Shown here: piece after piece, positions 20,118-29,437 of the stretch
How positions within the stretch are numbered: position 1 is the first letter of the stretch
How the letters are laid out: each line of letters starts with the position of its first letter
Source: Tissierella sp. P1
Lineage (GTDB): Bacteria > Bacillota > Clostridia > Tissierellales > Tissierellaceae
DNA: 64,000 nt
Assembly: GCF_002266425.1 (NCBI RefSeq)
Contig: NZ_NPMN01000007.1
Location: 97,225 to 161,224, forward strand
Reading direction: 5' to 3'
Program-made: the position numbers and the translations under genes
The notes under the pieces: generated by a model
Databases searched by the model: none
What the model was told of the DNA's origin: nothing
The model's input: the letters and a program-made list of their open reading frames with translations, nothing else

Positions 20118-20393
20118 TTGAAAAAGAAAAAGATTCCTCTAAGAAAATGCATTGCTTGTGGTGAAGGCAAACCAAAGAAAGAATTAATAAGAGTTGTAAG
20201 AAATAATGAAAAAGAAGTAAGTATTGATATAACTGGTAAAATGAATGGACGTGGAGCATATATATGCTCCAATCTTGAGTGTTTAGAACTTGCACAGAAA
20301 GGTAAAAAACTATCTAGAACTTTAGAAGTTGAAGTACCAAACGATGTATATGAAAGTTTAAAAGATATAATTCAATCAAAATTGGGAAAATAA
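20118..20393 (+). CDS. ylxR: YlxR (RnpM) family RNA-binding protein
   Basis: A 91-residue DUF448 protein with the signature KIPLRKCIACGEGKPKKELIR and GRGAYICSN. In Bacillus YlxR (RnpM) binds RNase P RNA and modulates the enzyme. It starts with TTG 20118 after AGAGGTG. The L7Ae-like gene ylxQ, normally between ylxR and infB, is absent: only 37 nt separate this gene from infB. Confidence 0.93.
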   Translation: MKKKKIPLRKCIACGEGKPKKELIRVVRNNEKEVSIDITGKMNGRGAYICSNLECLELAQKGKKLSRTLEVEVPNDVYESLKDIIQSKLGK

Positions 20394-20430
20394 GAAATAT
20401 CACCTTTTAATATGATAGGGGGTATATAAT

Positions 20431-22578
20431 ATGAAAAAAATTAGAGTATATGAATTGGCTAGGGAATTAGGAATTAGCAGCAAAGATTTAATTGAAAAAA
20501 TTGCTAGTTTAGACATAACTGTAAGCAATCATATGAGTGCTTTAGAAGATGAAGATGCAAGGATAATAAAATCATTATTATCAGAGGAAGAAGAGGAAAA
20601 CATAGTTGGTGAAAAGTTTGATGATATTGATGAAAATATAAAAGATAGTAACAAGATTAGCAGTAAAAGAGATGTCGAAGAAGATGAAAAAATTGTTAAA
20701 GAAATAGAAAATAGGGATAATACAAAACAAAGGAATAAGAAACAAAGAAATAAAAATAAAGTGAAGAATAATAGTATGGGTAAAGAAAATACTATAATTA
20801 GTAAAGAAGGGAATGAGGTTGTTATAGAAATCGAAGATAATATCATTGTAAAAGATTTAGCTGATAAAATAGGTGTAAGTCCATCACAAATAATTTCTAA
20901 ATTAATAGGGTTAGGAGTAATGGTAAACCAAAATCAATCAATAGATTCTGATATAGCGATTATAGTTGCTGAAGAATTTGGCATTGAGTTAACGATAAAA
21001 GAAGCTTCTAAAGAAAGTCAAGGATTAATAGAAGATGAATTTAATTTAGACTATGAAGATAATCCAGAAGATTTAAAATCTAGAGCTCCTATAGTAACGG
21101 TAATGGGACACGTAGACCATGGTAAAACCTCTTTACTAGATGCTATTAAAGAAACTAGTGTTACAAAATCTGAAGCTGGAGGAATTACTCAGCATATAGG
21201 TGCTTATGCTGTGAATATTAATAACAGAAAAATATGTTTCTTAGATACACCAGGTCACGAAGCTTTTACGTCTATGCGTGCTAGAGGTGCACAAGTGACA
21301 GACATTGCCATATTAGTCGTAGCAGCTGATGATGGAGTTATGCCTCAGACCATAGAAGCAATAAATCATGCTAAGGCTGCTAAGGTTCCAATAATCGTAG
21401 CAATTAATAAAATGGATAAACCTACAGCCAATATAGATAGAATCAAACAAGAATTAGTAGAGAATGCTTTAGTTCCAGAGGATTGGGGTGGGGACACTAT
21501 AACAGTGCCAGTATCAGCCAAAAATCGTCAAGGAATAGAAGAGTTGCTTGAAATGATATTACTTGTTGCAGAAATGCAAGAGTTAAAAGCTAATCCAAAT
21601 AGGAATGCAGTGGGTACAATTGTAGAAGCTCAACTTGATAAAGGAAAGGGACCATTAGCTACTGTATTAGTTCAAAAAGGAACTTTGGAAGTTGGAGATA
21701 TGGTTGTTTCTGGTTCTTCCTTTGGTAGAGTGAGAGCAATGCTTGATGATAAAGGCAAGAGAGTTAAAAAAGCTGGTCCATCAACGCCTGTAGTAATACT
21801 CGGATTATCTGAGGTTCCAAATGCAGGAGATTTATTGTATGCAGTAAATGATGAAAAAACTGCTAGATCATTAGGTGAGAAACATAAGGAAATCGTGCGA
21901 GCAGAACAAATGAAATCTGACCAAAAAGTATCTTTAGATGATTTATTTGAAAGAATAAAATTAGGTGAGATAAAAGATTTAAATATTATTATAAAAGGCG
22001 ACGTTAGAGGTTCTATTGAAGCATTAAGGCAGTCCCTTGAAAAACTTAATACTGATGAAGTTAAAACTAATATTATCCATGGTGGTGTAGGAGGAATTAC
22101 TGAATCTGATATTATGCTTGCCTCTGCATCTAATGCTATTGTTGTTGGCTTTAATGTTAGACCTAATTTAAACGCTATAGAAGTAGCTAAAAGAGAAAAA
22201 GTAGATGTTAGAACATATAGGGTGATTTATGAGGCAATCGAAGATATTCAAGCCGCAATTAAAGGTATGCATGCACCAAAAATTGTTGAAGAAGTAATAG
22301 GAAGAGCTGAGGTTAGGGCTACATTTAGATTACCTAATGGAAGCACTATAGCTGGTATTTATGTATTAGATGGAAAAATAGCTAGAAATGGGAAGATAAG
22401 ACTTCTTAGAAATGATATTGTTATATTTGAAGGTGGGGTATCATCTTTAAAAAGATTTAAAGATGATGCAAGAGAAGTACTATCAGGATATGAAGCAGGA
22501 TTAGGATTAGAAAATTATAATGATATAAAAGAAGGAGACTTATTAGAAGCTTACGTTCTAAAAGAAGTCGAGAAATAG
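20431..22578 (+). CDS. infB: Translation initiation factor IF-2
   Basis: GTPase that places initiator tRNA in the ribosomal P site. It has 715 residues: two N-terminal helical segments (KIRVYELARELGISSKDLI and the second at about 145-190) separated by a Lys/Glu/Asn-rich linker, then the G domain with GHVDHGKTSL, DTPGHEAF and NKMD, then domains II-IV ending in GLGLENYNDIKEGDLLEAY. Length and motifs are normal for Firmicutes. Confidence 0.97.
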   Translation: MKKIRVYELARELGISSKDLIEKIASLDITVSNHMSALEDEDARIIKSLLSEEEEENIVGEKFDDIDENIKDSNKISSKRDVEEDEKIVKEIENRDNTKQRNKKQRNKNKVKNNSMGKENTIISKEGNEVVIEIEDNIIVKDLADKIGVSPSQIISKLIGLGVMVNQNQSIDSDIAIIVAEEFGIELTIKEASKESQGLIEDEFNLDYEDNPEDLKSRAPIVTVMGHVDHGKTSLLDAIKETSVTKSEAGGITQHIGAYAVNINNRKICFLDTPGHEAFTSMRARGAQVTDIAILVVAADDGVMPQTIEAINHAKAAKVPIIVAINKMDKPTANIDRIKQELVENALVPEDWGGDTITVPVSAKNRQGIEELLEMILLVAEMQELKANPNRNAVGTIVEAQLDKGKGPLATVLVQKGTLEVGDMVVSGSSFGRVRAMLDDKGKRVKKAGPSTPVVILGLSEVPNAGDLLYAVNDEKTARSLGEKHKEIVRAEQMKSDQKVSLDDLFERIKLGEIKDLNIIIKGDVRGSIEALRQSLEKLNTDEVKTNIIHGGVGGITESDIMLASASNAIVVGFNVRPNLNAIEVAKREKVDVRTYRVIYEAIEDIQAAIKGMHAPKIVEEVIGRAEVRATFRLPNGSTIAGIYVLDGKIARNGKIRLLRNDIVIFEGGVSSLKRFKDDAREVLSGYEAGLGLENYNDIKEGDLLEAYVLKEVEK

Positions 22579-22588
22579 AGGTGAAAAA

Positions 22589-22969
22589 ATGAACAATAAA
22601 AGACTCAATCGAATTTCCGAAGAAGTAAAAAGGGTGGTTTCAGAACTGATTTATAATGGACTTAAAGATCCAAGAGTTAATTCCATGACAACTATAACAA
22701 AGGTGGAAGTAACTAGAGATTTAAGATACGCAAAGATTTATGTCTCAGTATTTGGAAATAAAGAAGAAAAGGAAAACACTCTATTGGGACTAGAAAGTGC
22801 AAAAGGATTTATTAGAAAAGAAATAAGTAGTAGAATAGATTTAAGATATGCTCCTGAGCCAATCTTTGTTTTAGATGAGTCTATAGAGCAAGGTATTTAT
22901 ATGTCTAAATTAATTGAAGAAGTAAATAAGGACTCTAATGTATATGAGGAAGAGAAATATGATGAATAA
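22589..22969 (+). CDS. rbfA: 30S ribosome-binding factor RbfA
   Basis: Cold-adaptation ribosome assembly factor with a KH-like fold. It has 126 residues, with the N-terminal RLNRISEEVKRVVSELI, DPRV and VEVTRDLRYAKIYVSVFG motifs. It follows infB by 10 nt and overlaps the start of nrnA by about 11 nt, indicating translational coupling. Confidence 0.96.
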   Translation: MNNKRLNRISEEVKRVVSELIYNGLKDPRVNSMTTITKVEVTRDLRYAKIYVSVFGNKEEKENTLLGLESAKGFIRKEISSRIDLRYAPEPIFVLDESIEQGIYMSKLIEEVNKDSNVYEEEKYDE

Positions 22970-23930
22970 TATTGAAAATTTATTTGATTTAGCAATCAAA
23001 CAAATTCAAGAAAGTGAAAATATTTATATTGTTTCACATGTTCAGCCAGATGGTGATAATATAGGCTCAATACTTGCCTTATGGATGGCCCTCAAAAATA
23101 TAAAAGAAAGAGTTTTTATACTTAAAACTGATGAGATTCCCTCTGATTTTTTATTTCTTCCAAATATAAATATAATTAATGAATATAACCATGATGATAA
23201 TATAGATCTTTTGATTACTCTAGATACTAGTGATGAAAGTAGATTAGGAAAAAATAAAGATTTATTGAATCAAGCTAAAACAATTATTAATATTGATCAT
23301 CATATTAGCAATATTAATTTTGGACATATAAATATTGTAGATAGCAATGCAGCTGCAACTGGTGAATTAGTATATAAACTAATAAATAGACTAAAAATTC
23401 CTATTAATAAAGATATAGCTTCTTGTATTTATACTGCAATAAGCTCAGATACTGGTAGTTTTATGTATGATAATACTAGTGCAGAAACCCATGAAATTGC
23501 TGCAGAATTAATAAGAACAGGAATTGACAAAGGTAATATAAATATAAATTTATACCAAAGCAGAAGTATAGAGAGAACTATGTTGTTTATAAAAGCCCTT
23601 GAAACCTTAAAGCTATATTTTGAAAATAAGGTTGCTATAGTAAAGATAACTCGTAGTATGGTTGAAGAAGTCAATGCTAAAATGGAAGATACAGAAGGCA
23701 TAGTTTCATTTATTAGGGAAATTACTTCTGTAGAAGTTGCAACTATACTCAAAGAGTTTAATGAAGAAGAAATAAAAGTTAGTATGAGAAGTAAAAGATA
23801 TGTAGATGTATCTTCCCTTTGTGCTAATTTAGGTGGTGGAGGACATATAAGAGCAGCAGGATGTACTATTAATTCTCCTATAGATATTGCCGAAGAATTG
23901 ATTTTAAATGAACTAGAGAAAGTATTTTAG
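22959..23930 (+). CDS. nrnA: DHH-family oligoribonuclease / pAp phosphatase NrnA
   Basis: Bifunctional enzyme that degrades very short RNAs and 3'-phosphoadenosine 5'-phosphate. DHH motifs: VQPDGDNIGS (about 27-36), TLDTSD, DHHISN (about 107-112), and the C-terminal DHHA1 signature GGGGHIRAAGC. I place the start at ATG 22959, preceded by GAGGAAGAG. An in-frame ATG at 22938 has no site. It lies between rbfA and truB as in many Firmicutes. Confidence 0.93.
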   Translation: MMNNIENLFDLAIKQIQESENIYIVSHVQPDGDNIGSILALWMALKNIKERVFILKTDEIPSDFLFLPNINIINEYNHDDNIDLLITLDTSDESRLGKNKDLLNQAKTIINIDHHISNINFGHINIVDSNAAATGELVYKLINRLKIPINKDIASCIYTAISSDTGSFMYDNTSAETHEIAAELIRTGIDKGNININLYQSRSIERTMLFIKALETLKLYFENKVAIVKITRSMVEEVNAKMEDTEGIVSFIREITSVEVATILKEFNEEEIKVSMRSKRYVDVSSLCANLGGGGHIRAAGCTINSPIDIAEELILNELEKVF

Positions 23931-23938
23931 GTGATTAT

Positions 23939-24829
23939 ATGAATGGTATAATAAACTTTTTTAAGCCAAAGGGAATGACTTCACATGATGCCGTAAGTCT
24001 TTTAAGAAAAACATTAAAAACAAAAAAAATTGGACACACTGGAACTTTAGATCCAAATGCATCGGGAGTATTACCACTATGTATAGGAAAGGGAACTAGA
24101 ATCGCAGAATATCTTCTTGATAGTGACAAGGAATATATTGGAGAATTAACACTAGGATCTAGGACAGATACTCAAGATATAGATGGTAAGATAATATCTT
24201 CTTCAAATAAAATCGTTAGTGAAGAAGATATTATCAAGGCCATGTCAAGATATATAGGTGATGTATCTCAACTGCCACCTATGTATTCTGCTTTGAAGCA
24301 TAAAGGTAAGAAACTTTATGAATTGGCACGTGAAGGTAAGACTATTGAACGTACTCCCAGGAATATTAGAATATATGAACAAAAAGTATTGAATATAGAA
24401 GATTGTAGAAAAATTATTTTTTATACAAAATGTTCTAGAGGTACTTATATAAGAACATTATGTGATGATATTGGTATGGATTTGGGTACATATGGTTATA
24501 TGTCATATTTACTGAGAGTAGGTGCAGGAAGTTTTAAAATTGAAAGTGCTTATAGTATTGAGCATATTAGAAAATTGAATTTAGAAGAAGTTTCAAAAAT
24601 CATAGTTCCTATGGATAAAGCTTTAGACCATTTAGAGGCATTTATTGTTCCAGAGGAATTATATTCTAAATTAATCAATGGTGTTGTGTTACAATTTAAT
24701 CTTATGGATGAAATTAAGGTTAATAAATTGCTTAGAGTTTATTGTAAAAATATATTTATTGGAATAGGAAAGATTAGCAGAATTGACTCTCAATTTTACT
24801 TGAAAATGGACAAAGTTTTAATAATATAA
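23939..24829 (+). CDS. truB: tRNA pseudouridine-55 synthase TruB
   Basis: Forms pseudouridine 55 in the T-loop of tRNAs. It has 296 residues. The catalytic Asp is in GTLDPNASGVLP (about residues 36-47), with KKGKKLYELAR-like and RGTYIRTLCDDIG motifs further on. AGGTGA precedes ATG by 5-6 nt, and ribF follows within 11 nt. Confidence 0.96.
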   Translation: MNGIINFFKPKGMTSHDAVSLLRKTLKTKKIGHTGTLDPNASGVLPLCIGKGTRIAEYLLDSDKEYIGELTLGSRTDTQDIDGKIISSSNKIVSEEDIIKAMSRYIGDVSQLPPMYSALKHKGKKLYELAREGKTIERTPRNIRIYEQKVLNIEDCRKIIFYTKCSRGTYIRTLCDDIGMDLGTYGYMSYLLRVGAGSFKIESAYSIEHIRKLNLEEVSKIIVPMDKALDHLEAFIVPEELYSKLINGVVLQFNLMDEIKVNKLLRVYCKNIFIGIGKISRIDSQFYLKMDKVLII

Positions 24830-24839
24830 GGTGGTATAC

Positions 24840-25754
24840 ATGGAAATTATCGATCTATTAAACTATAATGAAACAAGATTTAATACAGCTATTGCTTTAG
24901 GAAATTTCGATGGCATTCACATAGGTCATCAGCAATTAATAAAAACTATGATATCTAAATCTAAGGAGTTAGGTATAAAGTCATCACTTCTATTATTTAA
25001 AAGTCATACCAAAACTATAGTAGATAATAATAGGCCAAATATGATAACCAATAATAAACAAAAATTTAAAATTGCTGAAGAATTAGGAATAGATATTATC
25101 TATCTATTAGATTTCGATGATAAGATAATGAAATTATCTGGACAAGATTTCGTTAAAGATATCATTATAAATAAAATGAATGGAAAATTACTTGTAGTTG
25201 GATTTGATTATAGATTTGGATATAAAGCTTCGGGAGATTCTAATTACTTAATGGAGCTTGGTAAAAAATATGGTATAGACGTAATTGTATTAGACCCTGT
25301 TTATGAAAATAATGAGATTATCAGTAGTTCTAGCATAAGAGAGTTAATAGCTAATGGAAATATTATGGATGTTTTAAATATATTAGGTAGACCATATTCC
25401 ATTATAGGAAAAGTTATCCCAGGAAAAAACAGAGGAAATAAATTAGGATTTCCAACAGCTAATATAGAACCTATTGATAACTATGTAATACCTAAAAATG
25501 GAGTATATATGACTAATACCATAATAGATAACAATAGATATATATCTGCTACAAATATTGGTTATAATCCTACCTTTAATGAAGATATATTGAAGATAGA
25601 GACTTATATATTAAATTTTAAAGGAGATATATATGGTAAAACTTTAGAAATTGAGTTTTTAGAATTTTTAAGAGATGATATTAAATTTCAAACAAAAGAA
25701 GATTTGATAAAACAAATGAAAATAGATATAGAGATGATTAAATTAAGACATTAA
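24840..25754 (+). CDS. ribF: Bifunctional riboflavin kinase / FAD synthetase
   Basis: Converts riboflavin to FMN and then FAD. The N-terminal FAD synthetase domain has ALGNFDGIHIGHQQLI and the SSSSIRELI motif; the C-terminal flavokinase domain has GRPYSIIGKVIPGKNRGNKL and FPTANI. Of the two in-frame starts, ATG 24840 has AAGGTGG at good spacing, giving 304 residues. It is the last gene of the nusA operon before the rpsO promoter. Confidence 0.95.
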   Translation: MEIIDLLNYNETRFNTAIALGNFDGIHIGHQQLIKTMISKSKELGIKSSLLLFKSHTKTIVDNNRPNMITNNKQKFKIAEELGIDIIYLLDFDDKIMKLSGQDFVKDIIINKMNGKLLVVGFDYRFGYKASGDSNYLMELGKKYGIDVIVLDPVYENNEIISSSSIRELIANGNIMDVLNILGRPYSIIGKVIPGKNRGNKLGFPTANIEPIDNYVIPKNGVYMTNTIIDNNRYISATNIGYNPTFNEDILKIETYILNFKGDIYGKTLEIEFLEFLRDDIKFQTKEDLIKQMKIDIEMIKLRH

Positions 25755-25756
25755 TA

Positions 25757-25785
25757 TTTACATTTATTATTTATTATGATACTAT
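25757..25785 (+). promoter_or_regulatory. Promoter of rpsO
   Basis: TTTACA at 25757-25762 and TACTAT at 25780-25785 with a 17-nt spacer in the 124-nt gap between ribF and rpsO. The following roughly 85-nt leader to the rpsO start is a likely site of S15 autoregulation; that is inferred from the family, and no specific fold is proven here. Confidence 0.55.
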
Positions 25786-25878
25786 TATATTGTTACATTA
25801 CCTATGGCTATGTTTAACGTATCCTCGGCGTCTTACACAGCTATGGGAGTATATCAAAATTTTGGAGGTGTATTATTT

Positions 25879-26145
25879 ATGTTAACAAAAGAAGTAAAAG
25901 AACAAATTATTAATGATTACAAATTGCACGAAGGTGATACAGGTTCACCAGAAGTACAAATTGCAATTTTAACACACAGAATCAATTCTGTAAACGAGCA
26001 TTTAAAAGCTCATAAAAAAGATCACCATTCAAGAAGAGGATTACTTAAAATGGTAGGTCAAAGAAGAGGCCTTTTAAAATATCTACAAAATAATGATATT
26101 GAAAGATATCGTTCTTTAATTGAAAAATTAGGCATCAGAGGTTAA
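25879..26145 (+). CDS. rpsO: 30S ribosomal protein S15
   Basis: Primary 16S rRNA-binding protein. From ATG 25879 it has 88 residues, the exact usual length, with [17 protein letters not shown] and [28 protein letters not shown] lies 9-10 nt upstream. An in-frame ATG at 25804 would add 25 residues and place the leader inside the gene, so it is rejected. pnp follows, as in most bacteria. Confidence 0.97.
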   Translation: MLTKEVKEQIINDYKLHEGDTGSPEVQIAILTHRINSVNEHLKAHKKDHHSRRGLLKMVGQRRGLLKYLQNNDIERYRSLIEKLGIRG

Positions 26146-26147
26146 TA

Positions 26148-26170
26148 AGAGCGGGGGTATCCCGCTCTAT
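26148..26170 (+). terminator. Hairpin after rpsO
   Basis: AGAGCGGG pairs with CCCGCTCT (26148-26168). It is followed by ATTGATTT rather than a clean T-run, so termination is probably partial. Confidence 0.65.
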
Positions 26171-26210
26171 TGATTTATAACGAAGAGGAAATTTTTTAAT
26201 ATTATATATT

Positions 26211-26290
26211 ACTTGACCTAAATGGGTCTTAAACAGATTGCCGAAATCTTTGATTTCATGCAAGTTGTTTATGCAGTGGCCAAGAAAAGC
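26211..26290 (+). repeat. Dispersed 80-nt repeat, copy A, upstream of pnp
   Basis: This element recurs in inverted orientation at 29312-29391. By eye the first 70 positions differ at 6. The core (about 26232-26266) is identical. It contains a GAAATC/GATTTC dyad. In copy A a frame runs from ATG 26222 for 39 codons with no ribosome site. The matching frame in copy B is also open, and the shared 23 codons differ partly at synonymous third positions. It could be a structured RNA, a remnant of a mobile element, or a decayed small gene. Confidence 0.8.
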
Positions 26291-26326
26291 TACATTTTAT
26301 ATTTTGTTAGAAGCTTTTCTTATTTT
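26282..26326 (+). terminator. Terminator-like hairpin at the end of repeat copy A
   Basis: Ten-base arms AAGAAAAGCT (26282-26291) and AGCTTTTCTT (26312-26321), then ATTTTAG. Together with the repeat it would make a compact small transcript ending before pnp. Confidence 0.6.
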
Positions 26327-26383
26327 AGATATTTTTATTAAATAAGGATATAATAAATATATTAAAGATTAAGGAGGTATTGC

Positions 26384-28480
26384 ATGGAAAGAAAATTCCA
26401 GTATAAATTAGCTGGTAGAGACCTTACTGTAACCATAGGCAAAGTGGCAGAACAGGCTAGTGGTGCTTGCATGGTACAATATGGAGATACAGTTGTTCTA
26501 GCGACTACTACAGCTTCTAAGGAACCAAGAGAAGGGATAGACTTTTTTCCCCTTAGTGTTGATTACGAAGAAAAACTATATTCAGTAGGAAAAATACCTG
26601 GAGGGTTTATTAAGAGAGAAGGTAGACCAAGTGAAAAAGCAATTTTAACTTCAAGGCTTATAGATAGACCCCTTAGACCATTATTTCCGGATGGATATAG
26701 AAATGATGTACAAGTTATAGCTACGGTCTTATCTGTTGATCAGGACCATTCGCCAGAAATAGTTGCAATGATAGGCTCTTCTATAGCTTTATCTATATCA
26801 GATATTCCTTTTAATGGTCCTACAGGATCAGCTCTTATAGGACTAATAGATGGAAAATTTATTATTAACCCAACTAGCGAAGAAAGAGACAAATCTGAAA
26901 TTCATCTTGTAGTAGCAGGAACAAAAGATGCTATAATGATGGTAGAAGCAGGTGCAAATGAAGTTACAGAGAAAGTTATGCTAGAAGGTATTTTAACGGC
27001 ACATAAAGAGATTATAGAGCTATGTAATTTTATCGAGAATATTGCAAAAGAAGTAGGAAAACCTAAAAAAGAGTATAATTTATTTAGACCAAATGAAGAA
27101 ATTAAAGAAAAAATCATTGACTTTGGTAGAGAAAAATTAATTGATGCTATAAGTACTTTTGAAAAACAAGAAAGATTAGATAATATTGATAAAGTAAATA
27201 AAGAAATTAAAGATGTATTTTTAGAAGAATACCCAGAATCAGAGCAGGATATAAATGAAATAATAGAAGATATGCTAAAAGAGGAAGTTAGAAGGCTAAT
27301 TCTTGAAGAAGGATTGAGACCTGATAATAGAAAAGTAGATGAGATACGTCCTATTACTACTGATGTAGGCTTACTTCCAAGGACTCATGGATCTGGATTG
27401 TTCACAAGAGGTCAGACTCAAGTTCTAACAATTGCTACTTTAGGTGCTATTAGTGATGCCCAAGTTATTGATGGATTAGGAGAGGAAGAATCTAAAAGAT
27501 ATATGCATCATTATAATTTCCCACCATATTCAGTTGGTGATGCTAGACCTCTAAGAGGCCCAGGAAGAAGAGAAATAGGGCATGGTGCATTAGCTGAAAG
27601 GGCGCTTGAACCAGTTATACCATCAGAAGATGTTTTCCCTTATACTATTAGACTTGTATCTGAAGTTCTTAGCTCAAATGGATCTTCATCACAAGCTAGT
27701 GTTTGTGGGAGTACTCTAGCTTTATTAGATGCGGGTGTACCTATAAAATCTCCTGTAGCTGGAATAGCCATGGGATTGATAAAAGAAGATAGTAAAGTAG
27801 CTATTCTTTCTGATATACAAGGTATGGAAGATCATTTAGGAGATATGGACTTTAAAGTAGCTGGGACTAAAGATGGAATTACAGCTATACAAATGGATAT
27901 AAAAATAGCTGGAATAGATAAACCAATTTTAGAGGAAGCTCTAGAAAAAGCTAGAAAGGGAAGACTTTATATTCTAGATAAAATGGCTGAAACTATTTCA
28001 ATTCCAAGAGAAAATTTATCACCTTATGCACCAAAAATGTATACAATGCAAGTAAATCCAGATAAAATAAGAGATATAATCGGGCCTGGCGGTAAAATGA
28101 TTAATAAGATAATCGATGAAACAGGTGTAAAAATTGATATTGACGATGATGGTAAGGTATTCATTGCTTCAGTAACTCAAGAAGATGGAGAAAAAGCAAT
28201 GGATATGATAAATAAAATAGTTAAAGAAGTTGAAGTAGGAGATATTTATTTAGGTAAGGTAACACGCATAACTAGTTTTGGTGCTTTTGTAGATGTTTTA
28301 AATGGTAAGGAAGGTTTACTTCATATATCTAATATAGCTAGAGAAAGAGTAAATAAAGTAGAGGATGTATTAGCTATAGGAGATGAAATATTAGTTAAAG
28401 TCATGGAAATAGACAATCAAGGTAGAGTAAATCTATCTAGAAAAGTACTGTTACCTGAAGAAACTAAAACTGAAGAGTAA
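26384..28480 (+). CDS. pnp: Polyribonucleotide nucleotidyltransferase (PNPase)
   Basis: 3'-5' phosphorolytic exoribonuclease of mRNA turnover. It has 698 residues with two RNase PH domains (the first includes [21 protein letters not shown], the second [21 protein letters not shown]), a KH domain ([16 protein letters not shown] at about 566-581) and a C-terminal S1 domain ([26 protein letters not shown]). AAGGAGG is 7 nt before ATG. It follows rpsO as usual, but a repeat element and hairpin lie between. Confidence 0.97.
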   Translation: MERKFQYKLAGRDLTVTIGKVAEQASGACMVQYGDTVVLATTTASKEPREGIDFFPLSVDYEEKLYSVGKIPGGFIKREGRPSEKAILTSRLIDRPLRPLFPDGYRNDVQVIATVLSVDQDHSPEIVAMIGSSIALSISDIPFNGPTGSALIGLIDGKFIINPTSEERDKSEIHLVVAGTKDAIMMVEAGANEVTEKVMLEGILTAHKEIIELCNFIENIAKEVGKPKKEYNLFRPNEEIKEKIIDFGREKLIDAISTFEKQERLDNIDKVNKEIKDVFLEEYPESEQDINEIIEDMLKEEVRRLILEEGLRPDNRKVDEIRPITTDVGLLPRTHGSGLFTRGQTQVLTIATLGAISDAQVIDGLGEEESKRYMHHYNFPPYSVGDARPLRGPGRREIGHGALAERALEPVIPSEDVFPYTIRLVSEVLSSNGSSSQASVCGSTLALLDAGVPIKSPVAGIAMGLIKEDSKVAILSDIQGMEDHLGDMDFKVAGTKDGITAIQMDIKIAGIDKPILEEALEKARKGRLYILDKMAETISIPRENLSPYAPKMYTMQVNPDKIRDIIGPGGKMINKIIDETGVKIDIDDDGKVFIASVTQEDGEKAMDMINKIVKEVEVGDIYLGKVTRITSFGAFVDVLNGKEGLLHISNIARERVNKVEDVLAIGDEILVKVMEIDNQGRVNLSRKVLLPEETKTEE

Positions 28481-28490
28481 TATACTAATG

Positions 28491-28524
28491 CATGAACCAA
28501 AATAAGGTTCATGTTTTTGTTTTT
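28491..28524 (+). terminator. Terminator after pnp
   Basis: CATGAACC pairs with GGTTCATG around a 7-nt loop, followed by TTTTTGTTTTT. Confidence 0.85.
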
Positions 28525-28583
28525 AGGATATTTTCTCAATCCCTTGAATATATATAGATATAAAAGATATTGGAGGGATATAT

Positions 28584-29303
28584 ATGAGATTAGTTGTCAT
28601 AAATAAAAAGACTTTATTAACTATTTTAATTGTGTTAATATTAGCTATAATAGTCTTAGGTATTTCAGTAGTTTATAACAAATCAGAAGAAACTTTTAAT
28701 TCTGACGTATATTATCAGGGAAATATTGATGACAAGATAATAGCATTTGCTTGTAATGTTGATTGGGGAAATGAGCACCTTCCAAACATGTTACAAATTT
28801 TCAAGGATAATGATATTAAAATTACATATTTTGTAACAGGTCAATGGGCTGAAAAAAATAAGGATATACTAAAGACTATATATGATAATAACCATGAAAT
28901 TGGAAATCATGGTTATAGCCACAAGGACTATGATAAGTTATCTTATGATAGAAACAAAGAAGAAATACTGAAAGCTCATAATATAATTAAAGAAACTCTA
29001 AATATTGATTCAAAGTATTTTGCCCCCCCATCAGGTGCTTATAATGATAATACGATAAAAGCGGCAAAGGATTTAGGGTATGAACTTATAATGTGGAGTA
29101 TAGACACCATAGATTGGAGAAAGGATAGTACAAAAAATGTTATTATTGAAAGAGTTACTTCAAAAGCACATAACTCTGCAATTGTTTTAATGCATCCAAC
29201 AGAGGAAACCGTTAAAGCATTGCCAGAAATAATAAAATATCTATACCAAAATGGCTATAAAATTGGTACAATAAGTGATGTAATAAAAAAGCACCATAAC
29301 TAA
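28584..29303 (+). CDS. ylxY: YlxY/PdaB-like polysaccharide deacetylase family protein
   Basis: A 239-residue protein with one N-terminal membrane anchor (about 9-30) and a NodB-type deacetylase domain outside the membrane. Motif 1 is NVDWGNE, not the usual TFDDG. Motif 2 is GNHGYSHKDY with both metal-binding His. A later FAPPSGAYND and LMHPT segment completes the fold. In Bacillus ylxY lies directly after pnpA and before mlpA, the same order as here, and is sporulation-linked. The altered first motif makes activity uncertain. Confidence 0.85.
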   Translation: MRLVVINKKTLLTILIVLILAIIVLGISVVYNKSEETFNSDVYYQGNIDDKIIAFACNVDWGNEHLPNMLQIFKDNDIKITYFVTGQWAEKNKDILKTIYDNNHEIGNHGYSHKDYDKLSYDRNKEEILKAHNIIKETLNIDSKYFAPPSGAYNDNTIKAAKDLGYELIMWSIDTIDWRKDSTKNVIIERVTSKAHNSAIVLMHPTEETVKALPEIIKYLYQNGYKIGTISDVIKKHHN

Positions 29304-29311
29304 TTGAAGAT

Positions 29312-29391
29312 GGCTTTTTTGGCCACTGAATAAACGACTTGCATGAAATCAAAGATTTCGGCAATCTGCTTAAAACTCAATTAGGTCAAGT
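29312..29391 (-). repeat. Dispersed 80-nt repeat, copy B, inverted relative to copy A
   Basis: Reverse-complement match of 26211-26290. On the minus strand a frame from a TTG at 29380 to the stop at 29300-29302 gives 26 codons that match copy A over KQIAEIFDFMQVVY and VAKK. Copies A and B flank the pnp-ylxY pair, so recombination between them could invert about 3 kb. Confidence 0.8.
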
Positions 29392-29437
29392 TCCTAATAA
29401 AGAAATAAAAAATGACTAGTAGTATTGGAGGAGAATA

